From: Prevotellaceae bacterium UBA4359
GTDB lineage: Bacteria > Bacteroidota > Bacteroidia > Bacteroidales > Bacteroidaceae
Assembly: GCA_002393555.1 (NCBI GenBank)
Contig: DGSP01000026.1
Location: 18,251-28,298 of the forward strand
Direction of reading: 5' to 3'
DNA: 10,048 bases
The notes beneath the pieces are model-generated. The model was not told the DNA's origin, searched no databases, and worked only from the letters and a program-made list of their open reading frames with translations. The position numbers and the translations under genes are program-made. Of the stretch, positions 1 through 5,671 are shown piece by piece (within the stretch, counting starts at the first letter, position 1; every line of letters begins with the position of its first letter).

Positions 1-24
1 TTTGTCTTTGTCTGCGAGGGTCAT
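1..24 (-). CDS. Possible 5' end of a gene running off the left edge
   Basis: On the minus strand an ATG at 24-22 opens a frame reading MTLADKDK up to the window edge. It is preceded by a purine-rich AGAGGAAA that could serve as a ribosome binding site. Eight codons are too few to recognise a family, and no clear promoter of the TTTG/TAnnTTTG type lies at the right distance. It could equally be chance. Confidence 0.25.
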
Positions 25-180
25 TTTCCTCTGAGTAGCCCAGCGAAAAAATATTGCGTTCGGAGCGAAAAAAAAATCGCACTTCTATTGACAAACCTGC
101 CCCCCCGATATTAATGGGGCATCGTGTTTCATGTTTAACCACCAAAACCAACTTTCCTGTCGGGGCAAGGGGGAAAATGC
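25..180. other. Intergenic spacer with homopolymer tracts and a small GC-rich hairpin
   Basis: No gene is seen here. The stretch contains an A9 run (68-76), a C7 run (100-106) and a short dyad pairing TGCCCC (98-103) with GGGGCA (116-121). The dyad lies downstream of the minus-strand barrel gene and might end its transcript, but the sequence after it is only moderately T-rich, so a terminator call would be weak. Confidence 0.3.
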
Positions 181-1347
181 CTACAGCCCGAAGCCCAGGG
201 TGAGGAGCAGGCCGTGGCGGCCTACGGGTTCTTGGCTGCCAGTGAAGAACTGGTATTCGTAGCCCAGACCCAGCGAGACTCGTCCGCGCATCATACAGTG
301 AACTTTCAGTCCGAGGCCGAGGAGGTGGTGATGTCGGTTGGGCAAGTCGCTGTAGCCGGGGTGGGTTTCTCCATGCTGGAGCAGGGCCATGTAGGTGGCG
401 GCGACATAGGGGGTGAAGTGCCAGACATCGTAGCCGTTCTGCACGGGGAGGCTGAAGCCTAAGCGCGCTGTCACGTCCCAGGTGTGGACGCTGCCGATGA
501 CATGGGTGAAGGGTGCGAAATCATGGCCGGTATAGATGAAGAGGAGTTCGTGGCACGGGGTGAAACTCACTCCGCCGTAGAGGTACTTGTAGGTGAAATC
601 GGCATAGGTCGCCATTGATTCGCTCACATTGCCCCATCGGGAACCTGAAAACCAGTGGAATGTGGTGCCGATGGACACGGAGGAGAGTGCATCGCGCCAT
701 GAGACAACCTTGTTGGAGGGGTAGGTGTTTTCCCACTCGTCGGTCGGGCCTTGGAGGGCGGCCTTTTCAGTGGCATCGGTGGGGTCGGCCTCTTCATCGC
801 ACCTCATCGTGCGCCAAGGCAGCACCGTCCGCCCCGTGAATGTGCCTACGATGGCATTGGGCCTGTCGAGAGGAAACACGTTGCTCACATTCAGCACCTT
901 ATAGTCGGCAGGAAAGCCTGTGAGAACGAAACGGTAGGCCACGCCGCGATTGAACGCCAAGACTTCAAGCACAATGCCTGTGGCTGTTTGCAGCATGAGG
1001 CGGTTATATTCTGTTCCCAAACTTTTCAGGCTCTCATCGTCGGTGTCGGCAAGGAGCATGGGGGTCGTGGAGGAGTTGCTGAGGGTGATGGCTGATTTTC
1101 CGAAAGAACGGCGATGACCCTCGGTGAGGACTTCAAGTTCTACCTCCTTGTTGCGAATGACGTTTTTTCCATAGGCGGAGACTGTCATCTTCAACCCGTT
1201 AGGGCGTCTCTTCTTATCGTCGATGTTGCGTTTCCAATCCACCTTGAGGTGTACCCACACGCTTCTGTCGGGCGAGGATACTGAATACTGGGCTTTGACT
1301 GCTGCGCATAGGCAGAGGAGGAGGATGGAGAGGATGTGGCGTTTCAT
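181..1347 (-). CDS. Exported GH97_N-like domain fused to an outer-membrane beta-barrel
   Basis: This 388-residue protein has a signal peptide (KR, then a Leu-rich core, cleavage probably after A19 in AVKA-Q). Residues about 21-160 resemble the N-terminal beta-sandwich of GH97 glycosidases: an opening SSPD motif, then YNRL, and a GVAYRF segment (135-140) matching the family's GVAFRY pattern. The catalytic TIM barrel of true GH97 enzymes (usually over 600 residues in all) is absent. Instead, after a polar linker (about 182-215), residues 220-388 show about eight alternating aromatic/hydrophobic strands (for example 221-233, 251-263, 284-299, 307-321, 341-351, 355-368, 378-388), ending in GFGL. 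This fits a small OmpA/OmpW-sized barrel. The protein probably sits in the outer membrane with the sandwich exposed or periplasmic, acting in binding rather than hydrolysis. The function is inferred from fold only. The gene is divergent from the porin-symporter pair. Confidence 0.78.
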   Translation of the reverse strand: MKRHILSILLLCLCAAVKAQYSVSSPDRSVWVHLKVDWKRNIDDKKRRPNGLKMTVSAYGKNVIRNKEVELEVLTEGHRRSFGKSAITLSNSSTTPMLLADTDDESLKSLGTEYNRLMLQTATGIVLEVLAFNRGVAYRFVLTGFPADYKVLNVSNVFPLDRPNAIVGTFTGRTVLPWRTMRCDEEADPTDATEKAALQGPTDEWENTYPSNKVVSWRDALSSVSIGTTFHWFSGSRWGNVSESMATYADFTYKYLYGGVSFTPCHELLFIYTGHDFAPFTHVIGSVHTWDVTARLGFSLPVQNGYDVWHFTPYVAATYMALLQHGETHPGYSDLPNRHHHLLGLGLKVHCMMRGRVSLGLGYEYQFFTGSQEPVGRHGLLLTLGFGL

Positions 1348-1367
1348 ATAGACTGCATTTTTGTGTG

Positions 1368-1375
1368 CAAATGTA
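1368..1375 (-). promoter_or_regulatory. -7 box of the barrel-gene promoter
   Basis: On the minus strand TACATTTG matches the Bacteroidota TAnnTTTG -7 element, 20 nt before the ATG at 1347. A TTTG occurs upstream, but only 14 nt away, shorter than the usual 19-21, and the properly spaced positions are not TTTG. The promoter therefore has a good -7 and a poor -33, and its leader would be very short. Confidence 0.5.
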
Positions 1376-1399
1376 GCATTTTAATGGAACAAATGGAAG

Positions 1400-1573
1400 A
1401 AAAAAGTTACAATTAACAATTAATAATGAACAATTAACAATTGAGGAGTGAAAGAAGTGAAAAAGGAGTGATGAGAAGTGAAAGCCAGTACCTTCTGCCC
1501 TCATGACAAAGCATTCGGCACTCACTCCTCAATTGTTCATTGTTAATTATTAATCGTTAATTGACACTTTTTT
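1400..1573. repeat. Long imperfect inverted repeat, MITE-like or giant hairpin
   Basis: The left arm 1410-1451 and the reverse complement of the right arm 1522-1563 agree at 39 of 42 positions. Both begin CAATTAAC and end CAATTGAGGAGTGA. The match continues outward through AAAAAAGT (1400-1407 against 1566-1573) with two mismatches, giving arms of about 52 nt around a 70-nt centre (1452-1521). Each arm is built from short units such as CAATTAAC, AATTAATAAT and GAACAATT. I remember such units as a common intergenic repeat type in Prevotella and Bacteroides, but copy number cannot be tested here. No transposase and no clear target-site duplication are seen. As RNA it could form a very stable hairpin on either strand. 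It ends only 9 nt before the porin -33 box. Confidence 0.75.
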
Positions 1574-1582
1574 ACGCTTTTC

Positions 1583-1614
1583 TTTGGCAGAGTGACGGGG
1601 AAGATGTACCTTTG
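1583..1614 (+). promoter_or_regulatory. Promoter of the porin-symporter operon
   Basis: TTTG at 1583-1586 and TACCTTTG at 1607-1614 are separated by 20 nt, an excellent match to the Bacteroidota consensus TTTG-N19-21-TAnnTTTG. Transcription would begin near 1620, leaving an A/T-rich leader of about 35 nt before the ATG at 1656. Confidence 0.8.
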
Positions 1615-1655
1615 CCCGAAATTTTGACACAATCACATTCAAAAAAGTTTACAAG

Positions 1656-2753
1656 ATGCAACTAAAAACAATTTTTCTTGCTGCCGGCATGCTGTGCTGT
1701 TTGGACATGGGCAGCATGATGGCTCAGGCTCCACAGGGGCCACAAGGTCAGAAGGAGGAGCAACGTGGCTCCAGCAAGTTGCCCGAATGGGTGGACGACC
1801 TCTCGAAACGTGTGCAGATAGACGGCTATGTGCAAGGAGGATTTACCTACGAACACACAGGGGGCAGGGACAATAACACATTCGACTTGAAACGGAGCAT
1901 TCTGGTGGTGGCGGCTCCCATCAGTGACCGCTGGTTTGCCTTCTTCATGCACGACTTCTCAAGCGTGGTGCAGGAGTACTATGCCACCTATCGCGTGACG
2001 AACAACAAGGCGCTCAGCGTGAAGTTCGGTCAGTTCAAGAATGCGCTGACCTATGAGAACAGTCAGTCGCCCACAGGCATGGAGGCCATCGATGTGTATG
2101 CTGAGGGTGTGACCTATCTGGCTGGTTGCGGAAGCGACCGTCTGATGGGCACACAGTATGGCCGTGACCTGGGCCTGGAGGTGTTCGGACAGACGAATGA
2201 CGGAAAACTGAAATACGCGCTGGAGGTGATGAACGGACAGGGCGTGAACAGGAAGGACGGCAACAATGAGAAAGATTTCATTGGCAAACTGGAGTACAGC
2301 CCGGTGGAGGGTCTGAGTTTCATCGCTTCGGGTCAGTTGGGTCGTGGCCATGCCGTGGGCAAGTCGGTCTATAATCCAGACATTGAGATAGGGCAGGACT
2401 ATAAGCGCAACCGCTGGACGTTGGGCTTTGCCTACAACTCCAAGCCTTTCAACGTGCACGGCGAGTACGTGGAGGGCCGCGACGGCGACGTGACCAGCCG
2501 TGGTGCCTATGTGTCGAGCACAGTGCCTGTGGCCAAGCACTTGGATGTGGTAGGTTCCTACGATTTCTTCAACTTCAACACCAAGGCTCACATGCACCAG
2601 CACAAGGCCATTTTCGGCATCCAGTACTGGTTCTACAAGCATTGCCGTCTGCAGGCGCAGTATGTGTATAAGAATGCCTCGGTGCAGAATGGCATTTTCA
2701 CGCATGGTGCCAACCACGCCATCATGTGCCAACTGCAGGTGAGACTGAAATAA
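1656..2753 (+). CDS. OprO/OprP-type outer-membrane porin
   Basis: The product has 365 residues, with a signal peptide of about 23-25 residues ending near MMAQA. A Gln/Gly/Pro-rich stretch and a short helical segment (WVDDLSKRV, 45-53) follow, then a barrel beginning at QIDGYVQGGF (54-63). The FDLKRSILVVAAPISDRW stretch (76-93) and GQFKNALTYEN (125-135) are typical of the phosphate-selective porin O/P family, in which the FGQFK loop region leads into the barrel. The protein ends in alternating strands (QLQVRLK). Members form trimeric outer-membrane channels for anions or small solutes. In Bacteroidota the name does not prove phosphate selectivity. The start is fixed by the signal peptide and by the promoter 42 nt upstream. 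It is co-transcribed with the symporter, so it probably admits the solute which that carrier then imports. Confidence 0.9.
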   Translation: MQLKTIFLAAGMLCCLDMGSMMAQAPQGPQGQKEEQRGSSKLPEWVDDLSKRVQIDGYVQGGFTYEHTGGRDNNTFDLKRSILVVAAPISDRWFAFFMHDFSSVVQEYYATYRVTNNKALSVKFGQFKNALTYENSQSPTGMEAIDVYAEGVTYLAGCGSDRLMGTQYGRDLGLEVFGQTNDGKLKYALEVMNGQGVNRKDGNNEKDFIGKLEYSPVEGLSFIASGQLGRGHAVGKSVYNPDIEIGQDYKRNRWTLGFAYNSKPFNVHGEYVEGRDGDVTSRGAYVSSTVPVAKHLDVVGSYDFFNFNTKAHMHQHKAIFGIQYWFYKHCRLQAQYVYKNASVQNGIFTHGANHAIMCQLQVRLK

Positions 2754-2755
2754 AA

Positions 2756-2761
2756 GGGAGG
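2756..2761 (+). promoter_or_regulatory. Strong Shine-Dalgarno before the symporter
   Basis: GGGAGG stands 5 nt before the ATG at 2767, within the 13-nt gap after the porin stop. Strong anti-16S matches are not usual in this phylum, so this one supports the chosen start and independent loading of ribosomes on the second gene. Confidence 0.6.
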
Positions 2762-2766
2762 ACTTT

Positions 2767-4323
2767 ATGATTATCAAGATTCTTCTCACCGTCATCTTCT
2801 TGGCTGTGACGGTCTATGTGGGTATCTACTCGCGCAAACAAGCCAACAATGTGGATGGTTTCGTGCTGGGCGGCCGTTCGGTGGGTCCGTGGCTCTCGGC
2901 CTTCGCCTTTGGCACCAGTTATTTCTCGGCTGTGGTGTTTGTGGGCTATGCTGGCCAGTTTGGCTGGAAGTATGGTCTGGCCAGTTCGTGGATTGGCATC
3001 GGCAACGCCATCATCGGTTCGCTGTTGGCCTGGCTCATTCTGGGACGGCGCACCAAACTGATGACTCAGCACATCAACTCGCGCACCATGCCTGACTTTT
3101 TCGGCACACGGTTTGGCAACCAGGGGTTGCGCATCGTTGCCTCCATCATCGCCTTTGTGTTCCTCATTCCCTACACGGCAGGTGTGTATAGCGGCATCTC
3201 GAAACTCTTCGACATGGGTTTCGGCATCCCCTATGAGTATTGCATCATCATCATGGCACTGCTCACGGCGGTCTATGTGATTCTGGGCGGCTATAAGGCT
3301 ACGGCCATCAACGACTTCATTCAGGGCATTGTCATGTTGGGCGGCATCATCGCCGTCATCTTGGTGGTGCTCAACAGTCAGGGCGGTTTCACCGAGGCTC
3401 TACAGAAGATGAAAGAGGCTGTGCCTACGGCTCACGACCTTGAAAGTCCGCTCTACAAAGACTTCCAGGCCGGCGACTTCGCCTCGTGGTGGGGACCGAA
3501 CCCGATGAGTCTGCTCGGTGTGGTGGTGCTGACTTCGCTCGGCACTTGGGGACTGCCGCAGATGGTGGGCAAGTTCTACTCCATCACCGACGAGAGTGCC
3601 ATCAAGCGCGGCACCATCATCAGCACCATCTTTGCCTTCATCGTGGCGGGTGGTTGCTACTTCCTTGGCGGTTTCGGACGTCTGTTCGGCGAGCCTGTCT
3701 GGAACGAGGCACGACACAACTATAAGTTCGACGACATCATCCCCACCATGCTACAGACAGCAGTTGACTCCGACCTGCTCATTGGCCTGGTGATGGTGCT
3801 GGTGCTTTCGGCTTCGATGTCCACATTGGCCTCGCTGGTGCTCACCTCTTCATCGACCATGACCCTCGACCTCATCTATCGCGACAAACGTGCTGGGGCC
3901 GACGAGGTGAAGAGTGGTGAAATTGACGATGAGGTGGCCGAAAAGATTGAACGCCGCAAGGTAGTCATCATGCGTGTACTCATCGTGTTCTTTATCGTCA
4001 TCTCCGTGCTCATCGCCCTCAATCCTCCTACGTTCATCGCCCAACTCATGGGCATCAGTTGGGGTGCCTTGGCTGGCGCATTCTTGGCTCCTTTCCTCTT
4101 GGGTCTCTACTGGCGAGGTGTCACCACCGCATCCGTTTGGGCATGCTTCATCTGGGGTGTCGGCTTCACGGTAGTCAACATGCTCCTCGGCAATCCCATC
4201 AACCCGATTGACTGCGGTGCCATCGCTATGGTAGGCGGCTTCCCTGTCGTGTTGCTTGTCAGCCTTGTGACCAAGAAGTTGCCACAAGCAAAACTGGACA
4301 GCATTTGGAAGTGCTATAAGTAA
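2767..4323 (+). CDS. Sodium:solute symporter (SSS family)
   Basis: This is a 518-residue inner-membrane carrier with about 13 hydrophobic segments and the LeuT-like fold expected of the SSS family. An opening helix (3-20) leads into the polar GGRSVGPWLSAFAFGTSYFSA region (35-55) that lines the substrate path. The ILGGYKATAINDFIQG segment (172-187) corresponds to the family signature around TM5-6. SASMSTLASLVL (348-359) in the TM8-equivalent carries the conserved Ser/Thr residues of the Na2 site. A cytoplasmic, charged loop (371-399) follows. Length and motifs fit PutP/PanF-like members, but the substrate cannot be read from sequence. It forms an operon with the porin upstream, which suggests two-step import of one solute across both membranes. 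The gene ends at a strong terminator. Confidence 0.92.
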   Translation: MIIKILLTVIFLAVTVYVGIYSRKQANNVDGFVLGGRSVGPWLSAFAFGTSYFSAVVFVGYAGQFGWKYGLASSWIGIGNAIIGSLLAWLILGRRTKLMTQHINSRTMPDFFGTRFGNQGLRIVASIIAFVFLIPYTAGVYSGISKLFDMGFGIPYEYCIIIMALLTAVYVILGGYKATAINDFIQGIVMLGGIIAVILVVLNSQGGFTEALQKMKEAVPTAHDLESPLYKDFQAGDFASWWGPNPMSLLGVVVLTSLGTWGLPQMVGKFYSITDESAIKRGTIISTIFAFIVAGGCYFLGGFGRLFGEPVWNEARHNYKFDDIIPTMLQTAVDSDLLIGLVMVLVLSASMSTLASLVLTSSSTMTLDLIYRDKRAGADEVKSGEIDDEVAEKIERRKVVIMRVLIVFFIVISVLIALNPPTFIAQLMGISWGALAGAFLAPFLLGLYWRGVTTASVWACFIWGVGFTVVNMLLGNPINPIDCGAIAMVGGFPVVLLVSLVTKKLPQAKLDSIWKCYK

Positions 4324-4375
4324 TGTCTGTTCATCGAACTTCCCTTTTGTAAGTTCACATAAATATATATAGTAT

Positions 4376-4428
4376 AAAAGGCGTACCCCTCGACTACGAT
4401 GTAGTGTAGTCGAGGGGTACGCCTTTTT
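4376..4428. terminator. Bidirectional Rho-independent terminator between convergent operons
   Basis: Arms 4376-4397 and 4406-4427 form a perfect 22-bp stem with an 8-nt loop (4398-4405). The stem core is GCGTACCCCTCGACTAC. On the plus strand it ends in a T5 run; on the minus strand it ends in TTTTATA. It can therefore stop both the symporter transcript and the leucine operon transcript, which converge here. Confidence 0.92.
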
Positions 4429-4445
4429 GTAGTCGAGGGGTACGC
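4406..4445. repeat. Direct repeat of a terminator arm
   Basis: The 17-nt GTAGTCGAGGGGTACGC at 4406-4422 recurs exactly at 4429-4445. The extra copy lies between the stem and the leuD stop, so leuD mRNA carries two tandem copies of the same arm followed by a single complementary arm. Either copy can pair with it. Confidence 0.9.
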
Positions 4446-4449
4446 TCAC

Positions 4450-5667
4450 TTATCCTTTCTGGTTATAGTCAGCGTTCAGATGGTTCATGGCACTCAACAG
4501 TTTGTGGCTGTACACTAATGGAAGGAAACCCACGCAAGCACCCAGCACACACCAAAGCCAGTAATCAGATGCACCGAAAGAGTATGGAATCTTGCGACGC
4601 TGAAGTTCGTTACCAATGCGATTGCTGAGTTTGTGGAACCACACAAAATATGCGATACCTCCCGTAAGCCATCCCCAGAGGAAGAACACCCACAGGTAAT
4701 TGGTAGTCTTTCGACCATCATATCGGGTGGCAACAGTGTTGATCTCACTTGAAATCTGAGCAAGTACAACGATGCCGTAAATGCCCAATGTAATCATGCT
4801 CAATAAAAAGAATTTCGCCAATCCACGATTGATGGGCAGCAATTTCTTAGGCACGAAAGGCTCACTTTCCTTGGCTGTTACCTCGATGGGCGCAACCTCT
4901 TCGGCTGGCTCTTCTGCAGGAGCCTCGTTGGAGGCTTCAACATAGAGAGGAGCAACCTCTTGGGGAGTATCGGAAGATTCTTGTGTTTTAGTGTTTGTCT
5001 CTATAGACTCCTCAGCCGCAGGGACTTCCTCCTCATTACGGGGGAGGGTAGGGGTGAGGGTCTTCTCAAAAGCCTCAATCTTGTCCTTGTTGGAGAGCAA
5101 GAAGTCGATGTCGTCATAGGCATTCATGAGACAATACTTCTTGTAGGAGTTGATGTCGAAGTGTTCGCTGTGGCCAGTGGCGAGGTTGGTCACCGTCTGG
5201 TTGGGCACATCCACTTTCACCTCTGTCTGTGGATTGGCTGCGATGCTGTCGAAGAGTTCCTGCTGGAACTCCTTGCTGACGATGACAGGCAGCACGAAGC
5301 AGTTGAGGAGGTTGTTGCGGTGGATGTCGGCGAAAGAACTGGAGATGACCACTCGTACCCCGTAGCCGGCAATGGCCCATGCCGCATGTTCACGAGAGGA
5401 GCCAGAACCCCAGTTCTGACCGCCCACGATGATTTCGTGTACACCCTTGCGAGGTGCTTCGGCATACTCAGGCTGGTTCATCACGAAGTCCTTCACTGGG
5501 TTGCCGTCTGCATCGAAGCGAAGGTCGTGCATGAAGGCATCGCCAAAGAACTGTGGGTCACGTGTCGTGCTCGCCAAGTAGCGGGCAGGAATGATGAGGT
5601 CGGTATTACAGTTGTCAATCTGAATCGGGATGCAGGTTGACTGGATGATGTCGAATTTTTCTTTCAT
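4450..5667 (-). CDS. leuD: 3-isopropylmalate dehydratase small subunit fused to a DUF4234 membrane domain
   Basis: LeuD pairs with LeuC to isomerise 2-isopropylmalate to 3-isopropylmalate. Residues 1-203 are a complete LeuD of normal size: NTDLIIPARY (21-30), the swivelling-domain signature GSGSSREHAAWA (87-98), SSFADIHRNN (110-119), and the usual ending DIDFLLSNKDKIEAFE. Instead of stopping, the frame runs on through TLTPTLPRNEEE and an acidic, Pro/Ala/Glu-rich linker (about 204-274). It then enters a DUF4234-type domain (275-405) starting at PINRGLAKFFLLSMITLGIY, with three hydrophobic segments (about 293-314, 334-353, 379-394), the pair WFHKLSNRIGNEL, and SFGASDYWLW near the end. LeuD alone is about 200 residues, so this 405-residue product is a double-size fusion that would hold the isomerase at the inner membrane. 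The start lies 4 nt after the leuC stop. A lost stop or a sequencing slip cannot be excluded. Confidence 0.9.
   Translation of the reverse strand: MKEKFDIIQSTCIPIQIDNCNTDLIIPARYLASTTRDPQFFGDAFMHDLRFDADGNPVKDFVMNQPEYAEAPRKGVHEIIVGGQNWGSGSSREHAAWAIAGYGVRVVISSSFADIHRNNLLNCFVLPVIVSKEFQQELFDSIAANPQTEVKVDVPNQTVTNLATGHSEHFDINSYKKYCLMNAYDDIDFLLSNKDKIEAFEKTLTPTLPRNEEEVPAAEESIETNTKTQESSDTPQEVAPLYVEASNEAPAEEPAEEVAPIEVTAKESEPFVPKKLLPINRGLAKFFLLSMITLGIYGIVVLAQISSEINTVATRYDGRKTTNYLWVFFLWGWLTGGIAYFVWFHKLSNRIGNELQRRKIPYSFGASDYWLWCVLGACVGFLPLVYSHKLLSAMNHLNADYNQKG
5039..5060 (-). repeat. Repeat-like CT-rich segment at the LeuD/DUF4234 junction
   Basis: At the exact place where LeuD homology ends, the minus strand reads CCCTCACCCCTACCCTCCCC, coding for TLTPTLPR. 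Sequences of this CCCTCACCCC...CTCCCC type are familiar as scattered intergenic repeats that give 'LTPTLPR' or 'GEGRGEG' peptides when translated. That recognition comes from memory; nothing in the window gives a second copy. Confidence 0.45.
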
Positions 5668-5671
5668 AATG

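Larger units (their letters stand above)
1348..1655. other. 308-nt divergent promoter region
   Basis: This spacer separates the minus-strand barrel gene from the plus-strand porin. It contains the barrel-gene -7 box (1368-1375), a 174-nt inverted-repeat element (1400-1573) and the porin promoter (1583-1614), followed by an AT-rich leader of about 35 nt. No convincing coding frame is present. The long frame that crosses it on the minus strand (1214-1525) translates the repeat itself and overlaps the barrel gene. Confidence 0.7.

Noticed and set aside
98..121. GC-rich hairpin as terminator for the barrel gene
   Set aside because: The stem has only 6 bp and there is no solid T-run on the minus strand, so it is left as a spacer note rather than a terminator call.
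1214..1525. A 103-codon frame over the divergent spacer
   Set aside because: Its translation is the inverted repeat read as protein (IVNCSLLIVNC-type), overlapping the barrel gene; this is a known kind of repeat artefact.
1959..2795. A 278-codon open frame on the minus strand
   Set aside because: It is antisense to the porin, with no plausible promoter or recognisable domain; it is a shadow of the real gene.
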